Shown: positions 9,832-20,819, counted from the stretch's first letter. The stretch is 64,000 nt of DNA from Verrucomicrobiota bacterium (GCA_027493615.1 JAOSKK010000038.1:496001-560000); one strand, 5' to 3'. The notes: a model not told the origin generated them from the sequence alone. A program made the numbers and translations.

Positions 9832-9956
9832 GGCGGGGCCAAGATGAGGCGGAAGGTCCCGGCTGTCCAGCCGGTCGCGGCAGGACCTGTTGTGAACCGG
9901 GGCAGGGCGTCGGGTTGACTCTTGCCAGTGTGGGGGTGGCTTGGTTTCTTCTTCGC

Positions 9957-10739
9957 ATGGCTTTGTCGCTCGCGGGTCAGTGGGTGGTCATCACGGGCGC
10001 GTCGGCCGGCTTCGGCGCGGCCGCGGCGCGGGCGTTCGGTGCGGCGGGAGCCAATGTCCTGTTGGGAGCACGGCGTGTGAGCCGGTTGGCGGAGGTGGCC
10101 GATGAGGCGCGCCGGGCGGGCTCGGCGCATGCCCTGGAGCACGCGCTCGATGTCACGCAGACCGAGAGTGTGACGGCCTTCGCTGCCTGGGTGCGGTCGG
10201 TGGCGCCGCGGGTGGATGTGCTGGTGAACAACGCGGGCGGCGCGCACGGGATCGACCCGGTCGAACAGGCCACTGACGCCGACTGGGAAGCGATGTTCCA
10301 AACCAACGTGCTGGGCACCCTCCGAATGAGCCGCGCCCTCCTGCCGCTGCTCCGGCAGGCCCCGAGCGGCATTCTCATCAACGTGGGTTCCGTGGCGGGC
10401 CGCGAGGCCTACGCGGGCGGGGCGGCGTATTGTGCGGCCAAGGCGGGAGTCCTGCTGCTCACCCGGGCGTTGCGGCTGGAGTTGTGTGGCACCGGCGTGC
10501 GCGTGGCGACCGTGGATCCGGGTCTGGCCGAGACCGAGTTCTCCTTGGTCCGCTTCAAGGGGGACGCCGCCCGTGCGGCCCAAGTGTATCAGGGGGTGGT
10601 GCCGTTGAAGGCGGAGGACGTGGCCGAGGCCATCGTGTGGGTCGCCTCGCGCCCGCCCCATGTCTGCGTGGACGAGTTGGTGATCAAGTGCACGGATCAG
10701 GCAGCGATCCACAAGGTTCATCGGCGTACGCCCGCCTGA
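9957..10739 (+). CDS. Short-chain dehydrogenase/reductase (YdfG-like)
   Basis: NAD(P)-dependent short-chain dehydrogenase of 260 residues. The Rossmann nucleotide-binding motif TGASAGFG lies near residue 12, NNAGG follows near residue 87, and the catalytic group is Ser in NVGSVAG plus YCAAK. The pattern DPGLAETEFSLVRFKGD and overall length resemble YdfG/3-hydroxy acid dehydrogenases acting on L-allo-threonine or small hydroxy acids, but the substrate is inferred. I start at the ATG at 9957 (MALSLAGQWVVITG) because it fits the family N-terminus; the earlier GTG-type start adds unrelated residues. The frame is intact and sits 7 bases before the lipid kinase gene. Confidence 0.88.
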   Translation: MALSLAGQWVVITGASAGFGAAAARAFGAAGANVLLGARRVSRLAEVADEARRAGSAHALEHALDVTQTESVTAFAAWVRSVAPRVDVLVNNAGGAHGIDPVEQATDADWEAMFQTNVLGTLRMSRALLPLLRQAPSGILINVGSVAGREAYAGGAAYCAAKAGVLLLTRALRLELCGTGVRVATVDPGLAETEFSLVRFKGDAARAAQVYQGVVPLKAEDVAEAIVWVASRPPHVCVDELVIKCTDQAAIHKVHRRTPA

Positions 10740-10746
10740 GCCGAGC

Positions 10747-11655
10747 ATGCGCGTCGCCGTCATCTTCAATCCCACGGCGCGCGGCAACCGGGCGCGTCGC
10801 TTCCTGGGCCGGTTGCGGGAGCTGGCGTCCGAGGCGGAGTTGTTGCCCACGCCCGGGCCGGGCCGGGCGGGTGAACTGGCCGCCGAAGCCTGTCGGCGCG
10901 GTTGCGACACGATTGTCGCCGCGGGCGGGGACGGCACGGTGAGTGAAGTCGTGGACGGGTTGGCCAGTGTCCCCGGGGCGACGGGCGCCGTGCGGTTGGG
11001 CGTGATTCCCCTTGGGACCATCAACGTCTTTGCCCGTGAGCTGGGCATCCCGCACCAGCTCGCCCAGGCATGGGAACTCCTGCACACCGGCACCGAGACC
11101 CGGCTGGACCTCCCGGCGGGTGGAGCTGATGGACGGAGGCCGGCGGAAGCAGCGGCGCTTCGTGCAACTGGCCGGCTGCGGTCTGGATTCCCGCGCGATT
11201 GCCGCCGTCAATTGGCAGTGGAAACAACGCGTTGGCCCGCTGGCTTATGTCGCCGCCGTCTGGCAGGCGGCGCGCGGCCGTCAGCCGGAGGTCGAAGCGA
11301 CGGCGGGCGGGCAGACCGTCCGCGGTGTGCTGGCGCTGATTGGCAACGGTCGATTGTACGGCGGGGGCGTCACGGTTTTCCCGAGGCCGATGCGCGGGAC
11401 GGGTTGCTCGAAGTGCGGGTGTTTCCCCGGGTGACAGTCCTCACGCTGTGCCGTTTCGGGCTGGCGTGGTGGCGTGGCCGACCGCTGAGCGGTTGCGGGA
11501 CGGCGGCGCTGCGAGGCGGGCGTGTGGCGCTGCGCTGTCCGTCATCGATGCCGGTGGAAGTGGACGGGGACAATGTGGGGTGGCTCCCGGGCGACTTCCG
11601 GGTTCAACGGGAGGCGTTGCGCGTGGTGGTGCCGCTCCGGGCCCTGGCCGAGTAA
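10747..11655 (+). CDS. Diacylglycerol kinase-family lipid kinase (YegS/DagK-like)
   Basis: Lipid kinase of the diacylglycerol/sphingosine kinase fold, about 300 residues, phosphorylating a membrane lipid with ATP. The N-terminal catalytic domain carries FNPTARGNRA, the nucleotide motif AAGGDGTVSEV and PLGTINVFAREL. A single extra base near 11118 and a missing C near 11385 split the frame; the middle part reads LAGCGLDSRAIAAVN, VGPLAYVAAVWQAARGR and LALIGNGRLYGGG, and the last part LEVRVFPRVTVLTLC to VPLRALAE. Each piece fits the family in order, so I treat it as one gene. It starts 8 bases after the SDR stop, so the two are probably co-transcribed. Confidence 0.82.
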   Translation: MRVAVIFNPTARGNRARRFLGRLRELASEAELLPTPGPGRAGELAAEACRRGCDTIVAAGGDGTVSEVVDGLASVPGATGAVRLGVIPLGTINVFARELGIPHQLAQAWELLHTGTETRLDLPAGGADGRRPAEAAALRATGRLRSGFPRDCRRQLAVETTRWPAGLCRRRLAGGARPSAGGRSDGGRADRPRCAGADWQRSIVRRGRHGFPEADARDGLLEVRVFPRVTVLTLCRFGLAWWRGRPLSGCGTAALRGGRVALRCPSSMPVEVDGDNVGWLPGDFRVQREALRVVVPLRALAE

Positions 11656-11726
11656 TCAGGCGTTCGCACCTCGCGGTGGCGCGTCGCTTGACCGGTGCGC
11701 GGCCCCCGCCATAATTTCGCGCTGTC

Positions 11727-12695
11727 ATGCAGCGTCTTCGTCAGATTGTTGGGTCTCTCGGGCTGGCCGGTGCCGCGCTGGCGGCGGAACCGCAGGTCGT
11801 GAATGGGCTCCTGGCCATCGTGGACCGGGAAGTCATCACGTACAAAGACATGATGCAGTACATCGAGCCGGCGGTGCAGACTCTGATGCGCGCCTACGGC
11901 AACCAGCCGGAGGTGCTGCGGCAGCGGTTGCAGGAGGCCCAACGCGAAGGGCTCGAGCAGCTCATCGAGCGCAAGCTGATCCTCAATGAATTCGAACGTT
12001 CCGGGTTCAACCTTCCGGAGACCTTGATCGACGACCGGGTCAAGGCGCGGCTGCGCGAGCGCTTCGGCGGGGATCGGGCGGCCATGACCAAGACCCTCAA
12101 CAGCCAGGGGATGACCTACGAAGTGTATCGGCGCCAGATCCGCGAGGAGTTCATCGTGAGCGCCATGCGCGCCAAACACCTGGGCGCCGACATCATCATT
12201 TCGCCGCACCGCATTGAGCAGTATTACGCGCAGAACCTCGACAAGTTCAAAATCAAGGATCAGGTCCGGTTCCGGGCCATCTCGCTCAAGGGCGCACCGC
12301 AACGGTCACCCGAGGCCGCGCAGAAACTGGGGGCCGAGATTCTGGCCAAGCTGCGCGAAGGAACCGAGTTTGCCGAGCTGGCCAGCGTGTACTCGGAGGA
12401 CGAGTACCGTTCCCAGGGCGGGTTTCGCGGCGAGAAGGAACGGCACGAGCTGCGGACCGAACTCGCCGAGGTCTTGTTTGCCCTGCAGCCCGGCCAGTTC
12501 AGCGAGGTGGTGCCGATCGGCGATTCGTACTGGATTGTGCTGGTCGAGGATCTCAAGAAGAACTTCGTCAAGACGCTTCCCGAAGTGCGGGAGGAGATCG
12601 CTGCCACGTTGCAGGCCGAGGAACAGGCGCGGGTCAGCAAGGAGTGGATTGACCGGCTGAAGGCCAAGTCGTTCGTCCGCTACTTCCGCACCTGA
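11727..12695 (+). CDS. SurA-like peptidylprolyl isomerase (parvulin family)
   Basis: Periplasmic parvulin-type peptidylprolyl cis-trans isomerase and chaperone of 322 residues. A signal peptide (MQRLRQIVGSLGLAGAALAA) leads into a SurA-N-like helical region with VNGLLAIVDREVITYKDM and LEQLIERKLILNEFERSG. One PpiC domain follows at about residues 175-270 (VRFRAISLKG, AELASVYSEDEYRSQGGFRG, ALQPGQFSEVVPIGDSYWIV). E. coli SurA has two PpiC domains; only one is seen. The gene is intact and lies 40 bases before pdxA, the same order as surA-pdxA in enterobacteria. The likely job is outer-membrane protein folding, consistent with the many exported proteins in the window. Confidence 0.85.
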   Translation: MQRLRQIVGSLGLAGAALAAEPQVVNGLLAIVDREVITYKDMMQYIEPAVQTLMRAYGNQPEVLRQRLQEAQREGLEQLIERKLILNEFERSGFNLPETLIDDRVKARLRERFGGDRAAMTKTLNSQGMTYEVYRRQIREEFIVSAMRAKHLGADIIISPHRIEQYYAQNLDKFKIKDQVRFRAISLKGAPQRSPEAAQKLGAEILAKLREGTEFAELASVYSEDEYRSQGGFRGEKERHELRTELAEVLFALQPGQFSEVVPIGDSYWIVLVEDLKKNFVKTLPEVREEIAATLQAEEQARVSKEWIDRLKAKSFVRYFRT

Positions 12696-12735
12696 GGTGC
12701 CGGCCGCCCTCCCCGCCGTTTCCCGGTTTTCTGCC

Positions 12736-13795
12736 ATGTGCCCGCGAATCGGGATCTCCGTTGGCGATGTCACCGGGGTCGGCCCCGAAGTCACCCTGAA
12801 AGCCCTGGCGCGCCTCCTCGCGGAACCGGCGGCGGTCGACGCGCCGCGTTACCTGTTGCTGGGGGACGCCGGCTGGCTCGAACGCGCTAACCGTCAGCTT
12901 CGCCTGCCCCTTGAGCCCGACCGCGGGGCGGCGACTCCGGGACGGCTGGGCTTTCTGGATCCGCGGAGCCAGCCCTTGCCCGCTCAACTCACGGCCGGCG
13001 CCGCCCGGCGTCGTTGGCGGCGGTGGACTGGCTGCGCACGGGCGCGGCGCGGTGTCTTCGCGGTGAGCTCGACGCCCTGGTCACCGCGCCGGTGAGCAAG
13101 CAGGCGATCCGCGAGGCGGGCGTGCCGTTCGTGGGCCAGACCGAGTTCCTTGGGGAGCTCGCCCAAGCGCCCCGCACCGTGATGATGCTGCTCGGACACG
13201 ACGCCGGCGGCCGCTGGTTGCGCGTGGCGTTGGCGACCACCCACCTTCCCCTGCGCGCCGTGCCCGACGCGGTCAACGCCGACAACGTGCTGCTGGCCAT
13301 CGAACGCGCTGCCGAGGCCTGTCGCCTCCTCGACTTGCCGCGCGCCCGGGTGGCCGTGTGCGGACTCAATCCCCATGCGGGCGAACGTGGCGGGTTGGGC
13401 CGGGAGGAACTCGATGTCGTGGCGCCGGCGGTCGCCACCGCCCGGACGCGGGGCTGCGATGCGCACGGTCCGTTTGCCGCGGACACGCTCTTCCATCTCG
13501 CGTGGCGCGGGGATTACGACGCGGTGGTGGCGCTCTATCACGACCAGGGACTCGGGCCGCTCAAGCTGCTGGCGTTTGACTCGGGGTGAACTGGACTCTC
13601 GGCTTGCCGTTTGTGCGCACGTCTCCCGACCACGGCACGGCCTATGATCTCGCGGGGCAGGACCGGGCGCGGCCCGACAGCATGGAGGCGGCGTTGCGGT
13701 TGGCGGAGCGCCTGGCGCGGCGTCGGCTTGGCGGCGGTTCGGCAGCCGCTCAGTTGACCGACGGGTCCTCCGGCGAATCCGCCAGCAGGGTATAG
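12736..13795 (+). CDS. pdxA: 4-hydroxythreonine-4-phosphate dehydrogenase (two frame breaks)
   Basis: PdxA oxidises 4-phosphohydroxy-L-threonine in DXP-dependent vitamin B6 synthesis. The ATG at 12736 gives MCPRIGISVGDVTGVGPEV. Further motifs are TAPVSKQAI, GQTEFLGELA, the metal ligands in TTHLPLRAVPDA, YHDQGLGPLKLLAF and TSPDHGTAYDLAG, and NPHAGERGGLG. The frame breaks near 13005 and again at 13587, where GGGG should be GGGGG: restoring one G turns the premature stop into FDSGVNWTLGLPF. The rejoined protein is about 350 residues, normal for PdxA. GQTEF replaces the more usual GHTEF. Its 3' end overlaps the convergent algH gene by 46 bases. Confidence 0.87.
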
Positions 13796-14309
13796 GCCGG
13801 TCCTTTGCGCTGGAGGATCCGGCGCCAGAGCTGGGCGGGATCGTGTCGAAGATCAAGGCCAGCGACGCGGGGTGGGTGAGCCACGCCTTCCGCTCCATCT
13901 CATCGTCCAACTGGCCGGGGCTCCAGCCGGCGTAACCGGCGAAGAGCCGGATTTTCTGCGTGGGAGAATAGGAATCGCCCAGCTCGACAAGCTCATCGAG
14001 GGCATGGCTCAGGCTCAGGTTGGCCATGACATTGCCGTCGGGCAGATAGTCGTCCGTGTGGAGGAAGCTCATGGCGGTGGGTTGCACGGGGCCGCCAACG
14101 TAGAGCTTGAGCTCCCTGAGCTGAGCCGGCAGGTCGGCCACCAGCGCGTCGCCCACCGTCTTGCCACTGTCACGGTTGAGCACCAGGCCGAACGCGCCGT
14201 CGGCGTCGTGCTGACAGATGAGGACCACCGTCCGGTGAAACCACGAGCCGCGCAGGTTGCCCCCGTCCAGCAGCAACTGGCCTTTGAGCGATGGATGTAC
14301 CTTTGACAT
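13750..14309 (-). CDS. YqgE/AlgH family protein
   Basis: UPF0301 (YqgE/AlgH) protein of about 185 residues, a conserved cytoplasmic family of unsettled function. It starts at the ATG at 14309 with MSKVHPSLKGQLLLDGGNL. Typical motifs are SWFHRTVVLICQHDADGAFG, LVLNRDSGKTVGD, LYVGGPVQP, LHTDDYLPDG and IRLFAGYAGWSPGQLDDEM. A single-base shift near 13845 ends the long frame; correcting it yields DPAQLWRRILQRKG and a stop at 13750, a normal family ending. It lies convergent to pdxA and 45 bases downstream of the M16 peptidase gene on the same strand. Confidence 0.86.
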
Positions 14310-14354
14310 GGCTTCGACAGGGCCTCCGGCGCAGCCCCACCGCGGCGGCCGGCT

Positions 14355-17172
14355 TCACCGGGACGACCACTCGCCCCCACTTTGCACCCGCAACCGCTCG
14401 CTGACAACCCTCGCGCCGGGCGCGCCGTCGGCATCGAGCAGTTCCACGGGGCCGTACCCCAGTTCGCGGAGGCCGGTCTCGATCTTGGCGCGGTCGCCGA
14501 CCACGACCCACACCAGGCGGTCGGGTTGCACCAACACCCGAGCGGCCCGGGTCACGGTGTCCACGGTCTGCGTCTGCACGCTCGTCGCGTAGGTCGCGAA
14601 ATAGTTGTCCGGGAAGTCGAAGCGGACCAGCTCGGCCAGCGAACCGGCCACGGCATCACGGGTTTCCCAGCGTCCGGCCAGTTCGAGGGCGGTTTGTTTG
14701 ACCGTCTCCGCCACTTCGGTTGCCTCCGGCGGACGGGGGCCGATGACCGCGGTCAGTTCCTGCCGGATCTCGCGGATGGCGTCGGCGGTCTTGTCGGTCT
14801 GGACGGGGGCCACGGCGAAAAAAAGGCGCTGGTGACGGGCGTCGAGGAGCTCGGTCCTGGCGCCGTAGGTCCAGTGCTTGTTCTCGCGCAGGTTCAGGTT
14901 CAGCCGGGAGGTGAACTTGCCTCCCAGCAGGGCGTTCAGAATCTCGATGCCGCGTTCGTCCCGGTTGGCCTTGGGCGGGGCGAGGTGGGCCGCGAAGATG
15001 ACGGATTGCTCGGCGCCGGGCTTGTCCAACAAGTACACGGACGTCCCCGCGCGCAACGGCACCGTGGGGACCTCCCGCGCCGGCAGGCTGCCGCGGTTCC
15101 ACCCGGCGAAGGCGGCGCGGATCCGCGGGAGGATCTCTTCCGCCGTGGTGTCTCCCACGACGATGAGGGTGGCATTGTTGGGCTTGAACCAAGTCTGATG
15201 GAAATCCTGAAGCTCGCTGACGGTAAGTTGAGCGGTGGCGGCCTCGGTGCCGGTGCCGGTGAGCGGGGCGCTGTACGGATGGCCCTCGCCGTACACCAGG
15301 CGCGGAAGGAGACGCAAAGCCAGGGCGTTGGGCGTGACCTTTCGTGCTGGATGGCTGCCAGCCGTTCCTGCTTGAGGCGCGCCAGTTCCGCCTCGGGGAA
15401 TGCCGGCTCGAGGATGACTTCGCAGAACAGGTCCAACGCGCCATCAAGGGTGGACTTGAGCGTGGTGAGGCTGACCTGGCACTGGTCGAGGTTGGCGCCG
15501 GCGTCCAGTTCAGCCCCGAGCAACTGGAGGGCGTCGCTGATCTGCAACGCATCGCGACGGCGCGTTCCCTCATCGAGCATGTCCATCGTCATCGTGGCCA
15601 GGCCCGGACGGTCGGGAGGATCCACCGCGTACCCCCCATCGAGCACGAGGCGGAAGTTCAGAGCAGGGACGGCGTGGTTCTCCGCGACCAGCACCTTCAA
15701 GCCGTTGGGCAGTTCCGTCCGGACGAACGCCGGGAAGCGGGCGACCGGAGGCGCCGTGGGGGTCGGCCGCTGAGAACGGTCGAAATCCTCCGGGGCGGGT
15801 TGGTAGTCCGGGTAGGGTTCGACCGTGAGCACGAACTTCCCGTCCGAGAGCCATCGCCGGGCTGCGCCGAGGACGTCGTCGCGGGTCGCCAATTGGAGCC
15901 GGCGGAATCCGACCTGGTAGTGGGCCGGGTCGCCGGCATAGATCTGGTTCTGACAGAGGATGTCGGACTTGCCACCGAAGCCGCCGATGCGTTCGGCGCC
16001 GCGGACGAACGCCGCCACGTTCTGATTCTTGACGCGGCGCAGCTCCTCGTCGGTCGGGCCTTCCTTCAGAAAGCGGGCCACCTCCTCGTCGAGGGCGTCC
16101 TCGATGCGGTTGATCGGGAGGTCGGGTCGTGCCAGGGCGGTAATGCCGAAGCCGCCGGCGATCTCCAGCGCCAGGGGAAAGGCGGAGACCGAGACGGCGA
16201 TTTGCTCGTCGTAGACCAGGCGCTTGTAGAGCCGCGAACTCTTGCCCGAACTCAGGATGTCGCCGGCCAGTTGGAGATACTCCTGGTCGGGGGACATCCG
16301 GCCGGGGATGCACCAGGCCTGGAGCACCATGGGCAGCCGAACGCGGTCCTGCAGGCTGGCGCGCCGCGTGCCCGTCGGCCGCGGTATCCACTCCTCCGGG
16401 CGGGTCACGGGGGGCCGGGCGGAACCGCACCGAAGTACCGCTCGACCTTGGCCAACGCCGTGGCGGCATCGATGTCGCCGGCCACGCAGATGACGGCGTT
16501 GGCGGCTCCGTAGTAATCCCGGAACCACTGCTTGACGTCGTCGAGGGTGGCGGCACGGAGGTCGGCTTCGAGGCCGATGACCTCCCACGAATAGGGGTGA
16601 CCGGCGGGGAACAGGCCCTCGAGCAGCGTGCGGAGGACCTTGCCGTAGGGTTGGTTCTCTCCCTGCCGCTTCTCGTTGAGCACCACCCCGCGCTGTTCGT
16701 CGAGCTTTGCCTGGTCGATGGCGCCGAGCAGCCAGCCCATGCGGTCGGCCTCGGCCCACAACACGAGGTCAAGGGCGGACGTTGGGACGTCCTGGAAGTA
16801 GTTGGTCCGGTCCCAATCGGTCGTCCCGTTCAACGTCGTCGCCCCTCCGGTTCGGAGAAGCTTGAAGTAGTCATCGTTGAAGTGCTCGCTGCCGTTGAAC
16901 ATCAGGTGCTCGAACAGATGGGCGAAGCCGGTTCGCCCCGGACGCTCGTTCTTGGACCCGACGTGGTACCAGATGTTGACGGCCACGATCGGGGCCTTGC
17001 GGTCCTCGTGCACGATCAGGGTCAACCCGTTCTTGAGCACCGTGCGGGTGAAGGGGATGTCGAGGGTCAGCGGGGCAGGATCGGCGGCCCGGGCGAGGAA
17101 CCAGAGGGCCGGCAGGACGCCCGCCAAACCAGCGATGCCGTGGCGGAGGCGGGGCAGGATCGACGCAGTCAT
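14355..17172 (-). CDS. Tandem-domain M16 zinc metallopeptidase, secreted
   Basis: Two-domain M16 (pitrilysin-like) peptidase of about 940 residues with an N-terminal hydrophobic leader (GIAGLAGVLPALWFLARA), so probably periplasmic or outer-membrane. The first half has the inverted zinc motif HLFEH, followed by a downstream Glu in LNEKRQGENQPYG and the typical WYHVGSKNERPGRTGFAH. The second half (RTELPNGLKVLVAENHAVP, DGGYAVDPPDRPGLA) lacks HxxEH and is the non-catalytic partner, with ENKHWTYGARTEL near its end. Frame breaks are near 16409 (a C run one base short, giving PPGPPVTRPEEW when corrected) and near 15342 (an A run). The gene reads towards algH. PqqL-like processing of peptides is possible, but the substrate is unknown. 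Confidence 0.86.
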
Positions 17173-17480
17173 GGGGGTGGGCAGGACGTTTTCGGACGAC
17201 GACGGGGGTGACGCTCGCCGAAGCCCCCGGAAGGGTCAAGGTGATTGCGATCTCACGTCTTGGCACTCACCTCGTCGCGTTTCGAGGGAGGACGTCGAAT
17301 ACCCGAGACCGATCTGCGGCGCCAAGTTCCTCTGCGCTTGCGCTTGCGCTTGCTCCCGATCCTGCTCCCGGCGTGGGGATCTCATATCGGCTGTAGGCGC
17401 CGACGTGAGGAGGCGTCGTGGCCAAGACGATCGCCGCCTCGCCTCCTCACGTCGGCGCCTACAGTGGATAGGCGGCGGGT
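17173..17480. repeat. Gap with family-2 palindrome
   Basis: The perfect stem GTAGGCGCCGACGTGAGGAGGCG ... its reverse complement lies at about 17393-17462 around a loop of about 25 bases and sits directly downstream of the esterase/beta-helix gene stop (17481), where it could act as a terminator. At 17336-17353 there is a short GCGCTT tandem. Nothing coding was seen. Confidence 0.8.
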
Positions 17481-20400
17481 TCAGAAGCCGCCCGTGACCT
17501 GACTCCGCCTCCACGCGTCGGCATACAGGCCGATCTGCGCAAACGGAATGTGGTCCACGCCCAAGCGCTGCGCCGCGTCCGCCGACCAGACCAACCGTCC
17601 GTCGTGGCCTTCAAGGAACTCCGCGCCCTTCGGGTACTCGCGGTTGTGTCGGGCCTCGGTGCCAGCGGGGGCGCGCAGGAAGAGCGGACCGCAGCGCAGC
17701 GCCACGTTGCCCTGGATGAGGTTGACGTCGTGTCCTTCGGCCAACCGCGCCAGGGCCGGGTATCGGTTGAGGTAGAGCTCGCGGTCCACGGCCGGTGCAT
17801 CGAGTGCCTTGGCCACAAACTCGCGCCACCGTTTCTCGCCCCACGGCGTGAAGCTCACCGCGGCGGCATTGTCGACGAAGAGATTCGCCGCGATGACGTT
17901 CTCCTTGCCGCCGTGGATCTGGACGCCGCCGAAGTGGGTGCCGCCGGTCGCACAGCGCTGGAAGACATTGCCGTAGACCAGGACGCCGCAGATGGCGTCG
18001 TCCAGGCGGATGCCGGCGCGCATCCCGTGGGCTTCCTCGCCTTTGCCGTCCCAGTTCCCGAGGTGATGCCAGTAGTTGTAGCGGTACACGTTGCCCCGGT
18101 AGGTAGCGTTGCCGAACATGTCCACGGCACCCTGGTCGTCGGATTCGAGCACGACCCGGTGGGCCTCGTTGAACTCGGATGAGATGGTCGTTGCCCTCGA
18201 TCCGCATCGCGCTGCTGGCCACGTGATGGATGAGATTATGGCGGATCCGGTTGCCCACGCCATCCAGCCACACGCCGGGGGTGTACGTGTGATCGATCCG
18301 TGACAGGTGGTGGATGTGGCAGTTCTCCACCCGATGCGCGCCGGGGGTCAACGTCCGGCGATCGCCGCCGGCCATGGCGATGCCGCCGCGGCCCAGGTTG
18401 GAGATGTCGCACGACTGGACGGCATGCCGCTGGCCACCGCGGATCTCCACGCCGTTCCCGGCCATCTTGCGAATGGTGCAGCCTTCCAGACTCACGGATT
18501 CACCTCCGATGATGTGGATGCCGTCGGCCGCGCCGCACTCCCAGAGCAACCCCTGGAACCGGACGTGCGCGGCGTTCTCGACCACAAGCAACGGAAAGCC
18601 CGCCACGGACAGTTCCACGACGGCTTGCCTGGGGTCGACGGGTGGAAACAGAAACACCCGCTGGCGTTGCCGGTCCAGGTACCATTCGCCGGGTGCGTCG
18701 AGTTCGCTGAGCAGGTTCACGGCGTGGTAACGCTGGCCTTGCCGGTAGCCGTAGGTGTGCCAGGGTTTTGCCAGCACGATCTCGCGCCGGTCCAGATCGA
18801 TCCGCTCGATCTTCTCGTACGAATCGGCCCAGTCCCAGAACCAGTACCCGTACAGCCAGGCGTCCGGTTCTTCGATCCAGCGCGCGGGACGATCCCCGTC
18901 GAACCGGAAACGTCCCTCGGCGCTCCCGGCCGGCGGTCCCACGCCGTCAGGGTCAACGGCCCGGGTACCTCGCCGGTTTTCACAAAGCCTTCGTTGGGCC
19001 AGCGGGCGAGCGTCATGGCTTCGCCGTTGACGTACAACTCCATGGCCGGGTGCGTCCGGAAACCGCGTCCGCTGGCAAACCCGCCCAACGTGAAGGGAAG
19101 CACCTCCGTCACGCCGGCCCCGGCCAGGTCGGCCGACCATACCTGTCCCCGTGCGGACTCCGGTAGACGCGCAAGCACGGCGGTGTCCTCGACGACTGCG
19201 AACGAGGACAGGCGAACCCCGCCGGTGAACCGCGGGGCTTCGCGGCCGACCGCGCGGTAGGTGACCGGCGCTGCGGCTGTGCCGGAGTCCTCGGCGCCCA
19301 ACCGAAACGTCTGGGTGACGCGATACTCGCCCGGGTGGATCCGGACCTCGACGCCACCGGCGGGCAGGGCATCGCGTTGCTTCACGGCCCGGATCGCGTC
19401 GCGCGCACGCTCGAGGGTTCGGAACGGCTCGGCTTCGGTTCCCGGGTGCGCGTCGTCGCCGTCGGCAGCCACGTGGAGGACCCGGGCAGGGGCGGAGTCG
19501 GCGGCGACGACCTCATGTTCAGTGCTCACCACGCAATCGCGCTCATCGAACAAGTTGAAGTAGTACACCCGCGTGCCCTCGGGGAGTGGTGCGTTCACCT
19601 GGCCATCGGCGAGGGTGGCCGGCAGGGCTTCCCAGCGGCGATCCTGCCAGCGTCCGGAGTCCCGCGTGATGTTCAGTTCGGCGCGGACGATCGGCACCGG
19701 CGACACATAGCTGGCCCAAGCCGAGGTGCCTTTCCGGCCTGATGAGGTGATGCGCGCCAGGGGCGTCCCGGCTTTGAGCACGCTGTCGGCGAAGACGCGG
19801 ATCTCCTCGGGGTTCTCGCCGGCACCGCCGTGGCCGTGGGGCATGCGAAGGCGGACGCACAGGGTGCGCGGACCCAACGGCAGGCGATACGAGCGTTGCA
19901 TGGCGCCGAGGGGATACGCGAAATCGTTGCTGCCGTTCACCCAAAGGATCGGCATCGCGGCCTCCGGCAGGTACACGGAAGGATCCCAACTCTCGAGCCA
20001 GCGGGCAGCGGCGGACGGTTCGAGCTTGTCCAGGTTGTTCGCGAACACCGTGTCCTGATAGAAGCCGCAGCCGTACACCGGGACGGCCAGCTTGAAGCGG
20101 AGATCCACGCCCGCGACGATGCAGGTCAGGTAGCCGCCCCACGAGATGCCCGTGACGCCGGTTCGGTCGGGATCGACTTCGGGCAGCGAACGGATCAGCG
20201 AATGGGCCAGGATGATGTCGGCCACCGCGTGGTAGGTCCACTGGTCCGTGCGCGGCTGGTCCAGTTGGTCGAAGCCTCCCCAGCCCGGGGGGCCCCCCTG
20301 GTCATCGCGGAACCAGCGGCCGTAATGGCCCGCGGGAATCTGGCCGCAGGTGTCCATGGCGATGGCGGCGTAGCCCCGACCGACCCACAGTTGGACCCAC

Positions 20401-20695
20401 TCCTCGAAGGCCGTCCCACCTCCGCCGTGGACCAACACCATGGCCGGGACCTTCTCGCCGGGCGACACGGTTGGCAGGCCCAGCCAGGCGAAGACGCGGG
20501 TGGGCTTGCCGCGGTAAGGCACACCTTCGAACGTGAGTGCGCGGACGCCCTCGATCTTGGGGCGCTCGAGGAATGTCCACTTCGGTGCGGCGTCCAGGGT
20601 TCCGAGGTCCCAAGGCACGGAGCGCGTCGCGGGTTCGCCCTGTCCGGAGACAGCGCACAGGATCGCGGCGAGCCAGAGCCACCCGGCTATCCCAC
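17481..20695 (-). CDS. Secreted alpha/beta-hydrolase esterase fused to a right-handed beta-helix domain
   Basis: A secreted two-module enzyme of about 1070 residues. The N-terminal module is an alpha/beta hydrolase like acetyl-xylan or glucuronoyl esterases: LVHGGGGTAFEEWVQLW, the nucleophile elbow GISWGGYLTC, DFAYPLGAMQRSY and a His in MPHGHGGAG. From about residue 470 it reads ADGDDAHPGTEAEPFRTLER and then parallel beta-helix sequence (VSLEGCTIRKMAGNGVEIRG, ENCHIHHLSRIDHTYTPGVW, GNVYRYNYWHHLGNWDGKG), as in secreted polysaccharide lyase-like proteins. Shifts near 18930 and 18195 break the frame. No ATG precedes the leader GIAGWLWLAAILCAVSG; a GTG at 20695 fits only if one G is missing in the following GGG, so the start is uncertain. 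A family-2 repeat lies just upstream. Confidence 0.72.
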
Positions 20696-20741
20696 GGGTC
20701 CGCCCGGATATCTCGTACCCGGCAGGTAACCGCGACCACCC

Positions 20742-20819
20742 GTAGGCGCCGACGGAAGGAGGCGAAGTAGCAATGCCCCCGACCCGCGACGCCGCCTCAG
20801 GTCGGCGCCTGCAGCGGGC
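20742..20819. repeat. Family-2 palindrome upstream of the esterase gene
   Basis: Imperfect copy of the family-2 hairpin: CGTAGGCGCCGACGGAAGGAGGCG on the left and CGCCGCCTCAGGTCGGCGCCTG on the right, about 75 bases overall. It sits about 50 bases upstream of the probable start of the esterase/beta-helix gene. Confidence 0.7.

Noticed and set aside
9915..9957. Longer N-terminus for the SDR gene and a TTGACT promoter box at 9915
   Set aside because: The extra residues do not fit the SDR fold, and no matching -10 box is found at proper spacing.
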